From CAYREX01 sp964423505 (GTDB lineage: Bacteria; Fermentibacterota; Fermentibacteria; Fermentibacterales; JCC-6), in NCBI GenBank assembly GCA_964423505.1, contig CAYREX010000014.1, positions 1 through 64,000 on the forward strand: a DNA stretch of 64,000 bases, written 5' to 3'. Positions 28,388-36,957 of the stretch are shown piece by piece; positions within the stretch are counted from its first letter, which is position 1, and every line of letters begins with the position of its first letter. Below the pieces are notes generated by a model. It did no database searches. It was given only the letters and a program-made list of their open reading frames with translations, and was not told the DNA's origin. A program made the position numbers and the translations under genes.

Positions 28388-30124
28388 TTGAGGTATATCC
28401 TTCCTCTCGTCTGTATCGTCGGGATCCTCGCTGCAGGCAGCATGGACGCCAACCTCCGCTCTGAGATTGCGGCGGCCCTGCCCGGCGAGAAGATCCCCGT
28501 GATGATACTCACCGGCTGCGACCTGGATCTCGAGTTCGTGGAGACCGCCACCGCAGGCATGGGCTACTGGGAGCGCAGGGAGTTCGTCATAGACCTCCTG
28601 CAGAGCAAGGCCAGGGCCGCCCAGCAGGGCATACTCGACGAGCTCGCCACCTACCCGGAGGAGCTGGTCTCCGGCGTCAAGTCCTTCTGGCTCGTGAACG
28701 CCGTCTACTGCCACGCCACCCCGGAGGTCATCGAGTCCATCCGTGAGAGGGGCGACGTGGCAGCCCTCGAACTCGGGCGGCATCCGGAGGAGGGCATCGC
28801 CCTCATCGAGCCGACCGAGGTCAGGGACGTAGAGGCCGGCGACGTGGTCGACGGCAACGCGTGGGGCGTGGACAAGATAAACGCCCCCGGCGCCTGGGGC
28901 CTCGGCTACGAGGGAGCCGGCATAATCGTCGCCATAGTCGACACCGGCGTGAACTACAACCATGTCGACCTGGCCGACCACATGTGGTCGGGCAGCGGCT
29001 ACACCAACGGCTGGGACTTCTACGACAACGACGGCGACCCGATGGACGACTACGGCCACGGCTCCCACTGCGCCGGCTCGGTGGCCAGCGACGGCACCGC
29101 CGGGACGGTCTGCGGCGTCGCCCCCGAGGCCACCATCATGGCGCTCCGCATCGACTACTACTACGGCGGGGAGTCCACCTGGATAGCGGCCTGGGAGTTC
29201 GGCGCCGAGTACGGCGCCAGGGTCCTCAGCACCTCGCTGGGCGAGCCCCACGGCTCCATGTCCGCCTCCTTCCGCACGAGCAACGAGAACCTTCTGGCGC
29301 TGGGCATGTGCAGCTCGATATCCGCCGGCAACAGCGGCCCGGGCAGCCAGACCATCGGCAGCCCCGGAGACTGCCCTCCGCCCTGGCTCCATCCGGACCA
29401 GCCCCAGTCGGGCGGGCTCAGCGCGGTCACCACGGTCGGAGCGACCGACAGCGGCGACAACATCGCCAGCTTCTCCTCCAGGGGTCACTCCACCTGGGGC
29501 AGCGACGCTCCCTGGTACGACTACCCGGACACCGGCGGCGGCCTCATCGACCCTGACGTCTCCGGACCGGGCGTCAACGTGACCAGCTGCACCTGGCCCA
29601 ACAACAACAGCTACACCACGATGAGCGGTACATCCATGGCCGCGCCGCACGTCGCCGGGCTCATGGCGCTCATACTCGACGCCAACCCCAGCCTCTCCCC
29701 GGCACAGGTCGAGGAGATCCTCGAGACCACCTCGCTGGACCTCGGCTCCGGCGGCAAGGACAACACCTACGGCGCCGGTCGCATCGATGCGTACGAGGCG
29801 GTCCAGGAGGCGCTCGGCACGGGCGTCGCGGAGGACCAGAGCGGCCTGGTGCCGGCCACCGGCCTGCACCTCAGCCCCGTTGTCCCGAACCCGGTCACCG
29901 GCTCGATGGAGTTCTCCGTGAGCATGACCGAGACGGGCACGACCGAGCTGGCCGTCTTCGACCTCACCGGTCGCAAGGTGGCGGTCATAAACCAGGGCAT
30001 GATGGAGGACGGCGTGCACACGTACGTCTGGACGCCGCCCGCGGGAGTCGGCAGCGGCCTCTACTTCCTCACCGTGACCTCACCGGAGGGCACGGCCACC
30101 GAGAGGTTCACCGTCGTCCGCTAG
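28388..30124 (+). CDS. Secreted subtilase (S8) with C-terminal sorting-type domain, copy 2
   Basis: 578 residues, clearly paralogous to the previous protease over its full length. The TTG start at 28388 is supported by AAAGGAGAG and gives the same MRY opening and a signal peptide ending AAGS. The triad is Asp 185 (VDTGVNYNH), His 224 (GHGSHCAGS) and Ser 416 (SGTSMAAPH). The C-terminal tail has PNPVTGSMEF, ELAVFDLTGRKVAV and GSGLYFLTV and ends ERFTVVR, matching the type IX (Por_Secre_tail) pattern better than copy 1. Both should be exported and possibly surface-anchored. No type IX core genes are visible here. Confidence 0.93.
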   Translation: MRYILPLVCIVGILAAGSMDANLRSEIAAALPGEKIPVMILTGCDLDLEFVETATAGMGYWERREFVIDLLQSKARAAQQGILDELATYPEELVSGVKSFWLVNAVYCHATPEVIESIRERGDVAALELGRHPEEGIALIEPTEVRDVEAGDVVDGNAWGVDKINAPGAWGLGYEGAGIIVAIVDTGVNYNHVDLADHMWSGSGYTNGWDFYDNDGDPMDDYGHGSHCAGSVASDGTAGTVCGVAPEATIMALRIDYYYGGESTWIAAWEFGAEYGARVLSTSLGEPHGSMSASFRTSNENLLALGMCSSISAGNSGPGSQTIGSPGDCPPPWLHPDQPQSGGLSAVTTVGATDSGDNIASFSSRGHSTWGSDAPWYDYPDTGGGLIDPDVSGPGVNVTSCTWPNNNSYTTMSGTSMAAPHVAGLMALILDANPSLSPAQVEEILETTSLDLGSGGKDNTYGAGRIDAYEAVQEALGTGVAEDQSGLVPATGLHLSPVVPNPVTGSMEFSVSMTETGTTELAVFDLTGRKVAVINQGMMEDGVHTYVWTPPAGVGSGLYFLTVTSPEGTATERFTVVR

Positions 30125-30128
30125 CGGG

Positions 30129-31073
30129 CTGACCATCGGCAGATCAGGGCCCCGCCCCGCGAAGGGCGGGGCCCTTCTCCTTCTCCCTCTGCTCTGCCTG
30201 CTGCCGGCAGCGGCGCACGCGGGCGGCTCATCCGCATCCGCAGGCGAGCTCCGCCGACTGCCCGAGCCCGCGCGGGGCTGGACGGTCGCGGTCTTCGCCG
30301 AGGGCGTTTCCTCGGCGGACGGCCTCTCCTTCTCCCCGACCGGCGTCCTGCACGCCGCCAGCGAGAGCGGCGGCTGCGTCCTGGCGCTGGGTGAGGACGG
30401 GATCATTGACACGGTCCTCGCCGGGCTCGACAGCCCGGAGGGCATCGCCCACGGGCCGGACGGCAGCCTCTACGTCGTAGAGGACGTTCGCGCCGGTCGG
30501 CTACTGCGGCTGGACCCGATCGGCGGGCTGCGCGTTCTGATGGGACCGCTCAACTACCCGGAGGGCGTCTGCGTCACCCGGGAGGGCAGCCTCCTGGTGA
30601 CCACCTCCAGCGCGGAGGAGGCGGTGCTCCCCTTCTTCCGGGTCACCGTCACGGGCATCGGCGACGACGGAGAGCCGACCACCCTCTACGAGAGCATCGG
30701 AACGGCCAGCCTCTCCGAGGTGGTCTGCGTCGGGGATGACTCGCTGCTGCTGGCCAACGAGGCCGCCGGCATCCATCCCGTACCCGCCCCCCCGGTCCTC
30801 CTGCTCCTGCCCGGGGGAGCGGTCGAGCCCATGGCCGAGGGCCTGACCGCGTGCGAGGGACTCGGCGCGCACCCGCTGACCGTCTTTCCCGTGCTGGTGA
30901 CGGAGGAGGGGGGGAGCGTCCATCTGCTCCACCGGAGCGGCGAGCTGGAGACTCTGCTCACCGGCGCTGGGAGCGTGGAGGACGCCGAATGGTCGCCGGA
31001 CGGCCGGGTCTTCGTCAGCGAGGACGCAACCGGCCGCATCCTGGTCCTCTCCAGGGAGGCCTCCCGCCGGTAG
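30129..31073 (+). CDS. Secreted SMP-30/NHL-like beta-propeller, start codon unusual
   Basis: About 314 residues if CTG 30129 is used. Convincing coding sequence begins long before the first in-frame ATG (30540): a basic stretch, a signal peptide (GGALLLLPLLCLLPAAAHAG), then propeller-like repeats (DGLSFSPTGVLHAAS, LDSPEGIAHGPDGSLYVVED, LNYPEGVCVTREGSLLVT, DAEWSPDGRVFVSED). There is no ATG, GTG or TTG between the frame's upstream stop (30075) and 30540. The fold resembles SMP-30/gluconolactonase or NHL propellers; the substrate is unknown. The preceding protease stop is 4 bases before CTG, so coupling is possible. Confidence 0.7.
   Translation: MTIGRSGPRPAKGGALLLLPLLCLLPAAAHAGGSSASAGELRRLPEPARGWTVAVFAEGVSSADGLSFSPTGVLHAASESGGCVLALGEDGIIDTVLAGLDSPEGIAHGPDGSLYVVEDVRAGRLLRLDPIGGLRVLMGPLNYPEGVCVTREGSLLVTTSSAEEAVLPFFRVTVTGIGDDGEPTTLYESIGTASLSEVVCVGDDSLLLANEAAGIHPVPAPPVLLLLPGGAVEPMAEGLTACEGLGAHPLTVFPVLVTEEGGSVHLLHRSGELETLLTGAGSVEDAEWSPDGRVFVSEDATGRILVLSREASRR
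30147..30174 (+). terminator. GC-rich hairpin after subtilase 2, inside the next gene's start
   Basis: An 11-base perfect stem, GGGCCCCGCCC (30147-30157) with GGGCGGGGCCC (30164-30174), and a 6-base loop, followed by TTCTCCTTCTCC. It begins 22 bases after the protease stop. It lies within the apparent N-terminal codons of the beta-propeller protein. Confidence 0.6.
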
Positions 31074-31107
31074 TGCGCCGGTACCGCCCATTTCTTATCT
31101 TCGAGAA

Positions 31108-32547
31108 ATGAGCAGCTTCCAGCGCGGCACGGACAGGGACGTCCTCCTCCGGCTCCTCGCGGGCCCGGGGGCGGGCCTGTGGCGATGGGACCCGGAGAGG
31201 GGCACCATCACGCTGGACGTTGCCCTCGCCGGGCACCTCGGTCTCGAAGGGAGCAGGCTCACGGCGCGGGAGGTCATGACGCCGGGCGACCTGGAGGCCT
31301 TCAGGGAGGACATCCGGCGCGCCCGGGAGACGGTCGGCCCAGTCGAGGCCTCCATGGTGATCGATACGGGGGACGGCCGGCGGTACCTGGACTGCCTCGC
31401 CGTCGAATCCGGCGACGGAGCCATCACGGGCCATGCCAGGGACGTCACGGACGTCAGGCTGGACGAGCGCAGGCTCTCCCTCCAGCGGGAGATAGGTGCC
31501 TCGGTGGGAGCCGCCAGGCGGATGGACCGGGCCCTGGAGGCTACGCTGGACGTCATCGGCCGACTGGAGCCGTTCGAGGGCGGCACCGCCTACGTCCCGG
31601 ACGACGAGGGCCGCCTCCGGAGGGTGGCGTCGTCGGGGAGCCGGCACCCGGACCTTCCGGACAGGCCCGGGAGCGACGAGGCGCTGACGGGGCTCGCGGA
31701 GGGCGATTCCCGCCTCCACTCCATCAGGATAGGCTACGGCGACGACCTCCTGGCGGTTCTCTGCCTCGCAGGCGACGGCAGACCCATTCCCCGCGAGACC
31801 CGGCTCCTCCTCGACCGGGTCTCCTCCTGGCTGGGCAGGGCGCTCTCCCGGGTGGCGGGCGAGGAGGAGCTGCTGGCGATGTACGAGACCGCCAGGAGCG
31901 ATGCCGAGACCCGGATGGAGCTCCTCCGGGAGGTGAACCACCGGGTCAAGAACAACCTGGCCGCCATCATCGGGCTGCTCTACGCCGCCCGGCGGTACAT
32001 GGACGCGGATACCGCGGACGTCTGGAAGCCGATACAGGACGACCTGGTCCGCAGGATCGAGGGCCTGGCCACGGTGCACAGCATGCTCTCGACCTCCAGA
32101 TGGTCGCCGCTTCCCATGGAGAGGCTGCTGGAGCGCATCGTCAACAGCGCGCTGAAGGCCCTTCCGGAGGGCAGGAAGCTGGACCTCTCCATCGGTACCG
32201 ACGAGATACGCCTGGGTGCCGACCAGGCCCACCAGGTGGGAATGCTGGTGAACGAGCTGGCCGCCAACACCCTGAAGTACGCCGTACCCGAGAGGAGCAC
32301 GGTGGAGGTTGACATAGAGGCCAGGCTCGAGGACGGCGGCGTCAGGATAGTGTACAGGGACAACGGCCCGGGCTTCCCGGAGGAGGTGCTCTCGATGGAG
32401 CGCCACAGCCTGGGCTTCGACCTGATGAGGAACATCGTCAGGGGGTCTCTCGGCGGAGAGATGTACCTCCGTAACGACGGGGGCGCAGTGGTCGAGATGA
32501 TCGTCGACAGAGGGAGACTGCAGGGGGTTTCGCATGGCAGAAGGTAA
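31108..32547 (+). CDS. PAS/GAF sensor histidine kinase, HisKA_2/HWE type
   Basis: 479 residues, no membrane segment. A PAS-like domain (about 1-125) is followed by a GAF-like domain (130-255), then a HisKA_2 phosphoacceptor LLREVNHRVKNNLAAIIGLL with His about 278. The ATPase part has NELAANTLKYA, YRDNGPGFPEEVL and the short LGFDLMRNIV G2 box. It should autophosphorylate and pass phosphate to the response regulator encoded by the next gene, which overlaps it by 14 bases. The ligand is unknown. Confidence 0.92.
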   Translation: MSSFQRGTDRDVLLRLLAGPGAGLWRWDPERGTITLDVALAGHLGLEGSRLTAREVMTPGDLEAFREDIRRARETVGPVEASMVIDTGDGRRYLDCLAVESGDGAITGHARDVTDVRLDERRLSLQREIGASVGAARRMDRALEATLDVIGRLEPFEGGTAYVPDDEGRLRRVASSGSRHPDLPDRPGSDEALTGLAEGDSRLHSIRIGYGDDLLAVLCLAGDGRPIPRETRLLLDRVSSWLGRALSRVAGEEELLAMYETARSDAETRMELLREVNHRVKNNLAAIIGLLYAARRYMDADTADVWKPIQDDLVRRIEGLATVHSMLSTSRWSPLPMERLLERIVNSALKALPEGRKLDLSIGTDEIRLGADQAHQVGMLVNELAANTLKYAVPERSTVEVDIEARLEDGGVRIVYRDNGPGFPEEVLSMERHSLGFDLMRNIVRGSLGGEMYLRNDGGAVVEMIVDRGRLQGVSHGRR

Positions 32548-33151
32548 GAGGGAGCTGAGGGTGCTGGTCGCCGAGGACGACTTCCTGGTGGCCGAGATGG
32601 TGCGCGGACAGCTGGAGCAGCTCGGTCACGAGGTGCTCGAGATAGTCGAGAACGGCCACCTGGCCGCCGAGAAGACCCGGGACCTGGATCCAGACGTCGT
32701 CCTGATGGACCTGAACATGCCGGACATGAACGGCATAGACGGCATGCGGCTCATCCGGAAGCACTTCGACGTCCCCGTGGTGGTGCTGACCGCCTACGAG
32801 ACCGAGGACCTCCTGCGGCAGGCCTCGGATGCAGGCGCCGGCGCCTACCTGGTCAAGCCCTCCAGCGTCGCCGACATAGACAGGGCCCTCACCATAGCCC
32901 TCGCCCGCTTCGACGACATGCGCAGGCTGAGGAAGGCCAACCGCGAGCTCCGGGAGGCGCTGGACGAGCTCAAGAGGGTCAGGAGCCTCCTCCCCATCTG
33001 CATAAGCTGCAAGAAGGTCCGCGACGACAAGGGCTACTGGGCCGAGGTGGAGGAGTACCTGGAGACATCCCCGGACACCGACGTCTCCCGCTGCCTCTGT
33101 CCCGACTGCATGCGCGAGATATACCCGGAGTTCTACGGCGAGGACGACTAG
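32534..33151 (+). CDS. Response regulator with C-terminal zinc-binding tail
   Basis: 205 residues. The receiver domain (8-125) has acidic residues in VAEDDFLVAEM, phosphoacceptor Asp 59 in VVLMDLNMPDMNG, Thr in VVLTAYE and Lys in YLVKPSS. A coiled coil (about 135-155) leads to LLPICISCKKVRDDKGYW and a second pair CLCPDCMREIYPEF, a tail known from many stand-alone regulators and predicted to bind zinc. No DNA-binding domain is present. It overlaps the HWE kinase gene, its probable partner. Confidence 0.93.
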   Translation: MAEGKRELRVLVAEDDFLVAEMVRGQLEQLGHEVLEIVENGHLAAEKTRDLDPDVVLMDLNMPDMNGIDGMRLIRKHFDVPVVVLTAYETEDLLRQASDAGAGAYLVKPSSVADIDRALTIALARFDDMRRLRKANRELREALDELKRVRSLLPICISCKKVRDDKGYWAEVEEYLETSPDTDVSRCLCPDCMREIYPEFYGEDD

Positions 33152-33160
33152 CTCCCTGAC

Positions 33161-33198
33161 GTGTCGACCCCCGCTGCCACCATGCGGGGTCGCGACAC
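33161..33198. terminator. Bidirectional terminator between convergent operons
   Basis: An imperfect palindrome in the 116-base gap: GTGTCG (33161-33166) pairs with CGACAC (33193-33198), and an inner CCCCGC pairs with GCGGGG, with small bulges. It separates the response-regulator operon from the converging aspartyl-protease operon. Confidence 0.5.
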
Positions 33199-33267
33199 CG
33201 TCGGTGATGCTCCTCGAGGGTGCTCCCGCGTACCCTCTCCGTTGCCGGCCGCTCCCGCTTCCCGCCG

Positions 33268-35136
33268 CTAGGGCAGCAGCCGGTCGGTGACCATCTGGAG
33301 CTGTGCCGTCCCCTCTCCCCGCCTCACCGTTATCCGCACGCGCCGGCCCGGCTCCTGCGGGAGGTGCCCGTCGATCGTGGAGAGGTCGTCCGGTCCGACC
33401 GGCTCGCCGTCTATGGCCAGGATGGTGTCTCCCTCGGCTATCCCCGCCTCTTCCGCGGGGGACTGCGGGAGGACCCTGCCGGCCACGAGTACGTCGCCGA
33501 GTATCTCCATGCCGAGGCCGGTCACGTTCTCCGGGAGGCCGCTCTCGAACAGGTCCGAGGGCCTGAGCAGTATGCGGTCGTGACGGTAGTCCAGGGTGAG
33601 GACGAACCTGGCCAGGACTCCCGCCCCCAGGATGCCGTCGTACTCCGAGAGGGGACCCTGGCTCGGGAAGGTGGACGAGAGCCCTCCGGGGACACGGTGG
33701 TCGCCTAGGGCGATCGAGCCCAGGCGGAACACCCGGACGCTGTCCTCGCCGCCTACCCCGGCGAGGGTCGAGGTGAAGGTCTGCCTCTCCTCCAGGAAGG
33801 ACGGGTGGTCCCGGACGAAGGTGGTGGTGAGGTGGACGTTGCCCCCGGCCCCGGTGTCCAGCAGGAGCCTGACCGGGACGCTGTCCTCCAGGACCGCGTC
33901 GACGGAGAGCAGGCTGACGGCCCTCTCGACGGGGACGATGTCGGCCCCCTCCGGCGGCCGGTACCCGGCCGGGTCGTGCAGCGTGATGGTCCGCCCGCCG
34001 TAGTCCAGCTCGGTCACGAACCTGCTGAGGAAATCGTAGCCGAGGATGAGTCCCATGTGCTCGCCGGTGGCCGGGTAGAAGACATCGTCGAGGGGCATGA
34101 CGGCGACGTGCTGGTCGCTGATGGTGGCCCCGGCGGCGGAGTAGCTGTCCAGCCTGACGAAGGAGAACTCTCCGGTGCCCGCCACTCCCTGTGCGGAGAG
34201 GGTGCCCTCCCCCTCCAGGCCGAGCCTGTCGGCCAGGGCCGAGTCGAGCACGGTGGCCCCGGCGCCGCTGTCGAGCAGGATGGTGACCGGGGTGCCGTTC
34301 ACCTCTCCCTCGAGGAAGATGTGGTCGCCGGTGAGCCTGAAGGGGTGAGGGGTGCCGGGCTCCGGCAGCTCCCAGTCGGCGGTGCCGGGGGAGAGGACGA
34401 AGAGCGACTCGGGGACCGGGACGTCGACCTCGGTGAGCTGGTTCTCGGAGACTATCTCCTGCCCCATCGCGGGTATCGAGCTGACTGTGGTCATGGGGAA
34501 GACCAGGCCGTCCACCTCGCTCCAGTCCGAGGGGCGGCTCTCCACGGTCATGCCCATGGCCTCGGCGGTCTCCAGGACCGGCAGCCATGACTCGGTGGAG
34601 ACGTAGAACCTGATGTCGTGGTCGCGGAGGGCCAGGACGAGAGCCTCGCCCTCCTCCGGCAGGATGGTATCCCCGAGGACCTCCACGAGGGTGGTGTCGA
34701 GGAGGTAGTCCCTGAAGATGGTCATGCGGGATATCTCGGCCTCGCGGCGCTTCTCCGCTCCGCCGGGGGTCAGGTGGCCGTTCCGGTCGACCGACCATAC
34801 GCTGTCCCCGGTCATGAGTATCTCCTCGCGGACCGGTCCCGCCTGCATGACCGTGTGCCCCATGAACGGCTCCCGGACCCACCAGCTCTCCACGAAGCCG
34901 GCCATTCCGGCCAGGGAGATGCTGTCGACAGTATGGATGACCTCGACGCTCTCCAGCCTCTCCCGGCCCCCGAGGGCCTCCACGTGCATCGCTATGGGGT
35001 CCCCCTCCGGCGTGGCCGCAGTATCGGCCGGCGTCGGCTCTCCGCCGCCCCCGCCACCGCACGCCGACTGCGAGAGGATAAGGACAAGAATGATGGCGGC
35101 CGCCGCCGGGAGGAAGGTCATCGTCCTGCTGCTCAT
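33268..35136 (-). CDS. Lipoprotein with two retroviral-type aspartyl protease domains and a PDZ domain
   Basis: 622 residues. The N-terminus (FLPAAAAIILVLILSQSAC followed by a glycine run) is a lipoprotein-type signal with Cys 26 as the likely lipidated residue. Residues 40-260 form an outer-membrane-lipoprotein-like region. Two pepsin-like half domains follow: LLDSGAGATVLDS (Asp about 289) and LLLDTGAGGNVHL (Asp about 427). A PDZ domain ends the protein (GLGMEILGDVLVAGRVLPQS, GDTILAIDGEPV). The two half sites in one chain could form a pseudo-dimeric active site. ATG 35136 overlaps the phosphoesterase stop. Confidence 0.88.
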   Translation of the reverse strand: MSSRTMTFLPAAAAIILVLILSQSACGGGGGGEPTPADTAATPEGDPIAMHVEALGGRERLESVEVIHTVDSISLAGMAGFVESWWVREPFMGHTVMQAGPVREEILMTGDSVWSVDRNGHLTPGGAEKRREAEISRMTIFRDYLLDTTLVEVLGDTILPEEGEALVLALRDHDIRFYVSTESWLPVLETAEAMGMTVESRPSDWSEVDGLVFPMTTVSSIPAMGQEIVSENQLTEVDVPVPESLFVLSPGTADWELPEPGTPHPFRLTGDHIFLEGEVNGTPVTILLDSGAGATVLDSALADRLGLEGEGTLSAQGVAGTGEFSFVRLDSYSAAGATISDQHVAVMPLDDVFYPATGEHMGLILGYDFLSRFVTELDYGGRTITLHDPAGYRPPEGADIVPVERAVSLLSVDAVLEDSVPVRLLLDTGAGGNVHLTTTFVRDHPSFLEERQTFTSTLAGVGGEDSVRVFRLGSIALGDHRVPGGLSSTFPSQGPLSEYDGILGAGVLARFVLTLDYRHDRILLRPSDLFESGLPENVTGLGMEILGDVLVAGRVLPQSPAEEAGIAEGDTILAIDGEPVGPDDLSTIDGHLPQEPGRRVRITVRRGEGTAQLQMVTDRLLP

Positions 35137-35975
35137 GTCGCCTCCGCTGTCCGTCTCTCCGGGACCAGCTCCATCAGGGCCAGCTCCGGTCTGCAGTTCA
35201 ACCTGACAGGGGGGCTGCCGGTGCCCACCCCTCTCGATACGTATACAATGGTGCCGCCCTTCCGGACCACTCCGGAGCGGTACTTCTGGCCGTAGTAGGA
35301 GGGGAGCTTCAGGGCGCCCACGAGCGGAAGCACTATCTGTCCGCCGTGGGTGTGCCCGGCCAGCACCAGGTCGGCGACCCCCTCCGGCAGCTCCTCGGCG
35401 TAGTCCGGGTTGTGGGTCGCCAGCACGGTCGGTCCGCTCCATCCGTCCGGCCTGATGCCCTCCAGGCTCTGCACGTCCTCCCAGAGGTCACCAACGCCCC
35501 AGAGCCTGACCCTCGCGCCGCCCCTCCCGAGCCAGGCGCCCGCGTTCCGGAGCAGGGTGGCCCCGGCGGTGGCCTCCAGGTGGTGGGCGGTCAGGCCGGC
35601 GTCCTCCCAGTGGTCGTGGTTGCCGAGGACCGCGTAGGTCGGGGCCTCGATGGCCGCAAGCTCCTCCATGCAGGGCTCGATGTACTCGGTGCCGCCCAGG
35701 ACGTAGTCGCCGCCGAGGACGACGGCGTCCGGGGACTGCGCGTTGGTCCTTCGTACTACCTCGGCTATCCAGCCGGCAGGGACGAACGTGCCGTGATGGA
35801 TGTCCGTGATGAAGGCGATGGAGAACCGGTCGAGGTCCGGATGGAGCCCCGGGAGCGGGACGGGGGTGCGGGTGACTTCCAGGAGCCGGGGTTCCACGAA
35901 GACCCCCCAGGCTCCTCCGAGGGCGGCCGCGGCACCGATTCCGGCCCCGGTGCGCAGGAAGGTTCGCCTGTCCAG
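35133..35975 (-). CDS. Tat-exported metallophosphoesterase (YaeI-like), CTG start
   Basis: 280 residues if CTG 35975 is the start. This yields a twin-arginine signal, DRRTFLRTGAGIGAAAALGG, in frame with the phosphoesterase. The first conventional start (GTG 35897) would cut it off. Metal-binding blocks are AFITDIHHG, LGGDYVLGG, LGNHDHW and AGHTHGGQIVLP, as in YaeI-like calcineurin-type phosphatases, some of which cleave UDP-diacylglucosamine or phospholipids. CTG comes 1 base after the upstream gene's TGA, so re-initiation is likely. tatC is encoded at the window's end. Confidence 0.82.
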   Translation of the reverse strand: MDRRTFLRTGAGIGAAAALGGAWGVFVEPRLLEVTRTPVPLPGLHPDLDRFSIAFITDIHHGTFVPAGWIAEVVRRTNAQSPDAVVLGGDYVLGGTEYIEPCMEELAAIEAPTYAVLGNHDHWEDAGLTAHHLEATAGATLLRNAGAWLGRGGARVRLWGVGDLWEDVQSLEGIRPDGWSGPTVLATHNPDYAEELPEGVADLVLAGHTHGGQIVLPLVGALKLPSYYGQKYRSGVVRKGGTIVYVSRGVGTGSPPVRLNCRPELALMELVPERRTAEAT

Positions 35976-35976
35976 G

Positions 35977-36957
35977 TCAGCCGCCGAGGAAGGTGGGGAG
36001 GAAGGACCTGACCTCCTCCTCCAGGTCCACGCTCTCGAAGGTCGCGGTCATCCCTATGCTGAGCTGGGCGTCCTGGTCCGCCGGGTAGAAGACGGATATC
36101 TCGTTGCCCCCGGTGGCCATCAGGTCCCAGAGGGGGATGATGTCGGTAGGGCAGTGTCCGATTCCCCGGAGCGAGTCCACCGTGAAGATGACCGGGTCCA
36201 GGGGCATGTTGGCGTCCGAGAGGTTCCAGGCGTGGAAGACGAGGCTGCCGTCGGCGGAGCGGAGCAGGCCGCCGACCACGCTCACCTCTATGCCCTCGTA
36301 CTCGAGCAGGTCCCTGAGGAATATCGCCTTGTAGAGGCAGGGGCCGCTCCCCTGAACCGTCTCCGGGTCCGGCACCATCCGGACGAACTCGGTCAGCGCG
36401 TCCAGGTCCATGCCGGCGTAGGTCCTCGGGATGGGGCGGAAGGTGTACGGCTGCTGGCTGATGCGGAGCAGTAGCGGGAGCGACGCCTGCTCGCCGGGTG
36501 CGACCGAGTCCAGCGGGGCGAGCATGACGTCCCCGGAGACCTCGAACACCCCGCCTACCAGCTCCAGCTCCTGGTAGGGCGGATGCGGCTCCGGAAGCGG
36601 TATCTCGACCTGGAGGTCGGTCACTGTCCCGTCGCCCTCGTTGGCGACTATCGCCCGAAGGAGCACCAGGGTGTCCAGGGGGGCGGTCCCCAGGGCTCTT
36701 GCGGCCAGCCAGCTCTCCAGCCACGGGTCGTCGTCCACGTTGCCCGCGGCGCTCTCGTAGACGACCCTGGCCTCCTCGAAGCGGCCGGCCACCTCGAGCA
36801 GCAGGGCGAGGTCCACCAGGGCCTGACCGCCCTCCCGAGCCGCCACCTCGGCGAAGAGCAGGGCCCTCTCGGGTATCTCGGTCATGCTTATCAGGGCTCG
36901 GCAGGAGTCGGCCGGCGAGTAGTCCGCCACCGTCAGTAGCGCCAGGAGCAGGATCAT
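35977..36957 (-). CDS. Secreted transglutaminase-like protein
   Basis: 326 residues with a short hydrophobic N-terminus (MILLLALLTVADYS), a helical TPR-like region (20-100), a beta domain and a C-terminal transglutaminase-like fold. The Cys-His-Asp triad is visible: Cys 207 in GSGPCLYKAIFLRDLL, His 242 in VFHAWNL and Asp 254 in MPLDPV. Bacterial members act as cysteine proteases or amidases or are structural. ATG 36957 overlaps the permease stop and its own stop is 1 base from the phosphoesterase CTG. A periplasmic envelope role is inferred. Confidence 0.75.
   Translation of the reverse strand: MILLLALLTVADYSPADSCRALISMTEIPERALLFAEVAAREGGQALVDLALLLEVAGRFEEARVVYESAAGNVDDDPWLESWLAARALGTAPLDTLVLLRAIVANEGDGTVTDLQVEIPLPEPHPPYQELELVGGVFEVSGDVMLAPLDSVAPGEQASLPLLLRISQQPYTFRPIPRTYAGMDLDALTEFVRMVPDPETVQGSGPCLYKAIFLRDLLEYEGIEVSVVGGLLRSADGSLVFHAWNLSDANMPLDPVIFTVDSLRGIGHCPTDIIPLWDLMATGGNEISVFYPADQDAQLSIGMTATFESVDLEEEVRSFLPTFLGG

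Noticed and set aside
28181..30019. A minus-strand open frame opposite subtilase 2
   Set aside because: Antisense to a fully intact protease with conserved active-site residues; no coding features of its own.
32438..35062. A minus-strand open frame of about 874 codons across the response-regulator/aspartyl-protease region
   Set aside because: It is a shadow of the real genes there, with an Arg/Gly/Pro-rich product and no recognisable domain.
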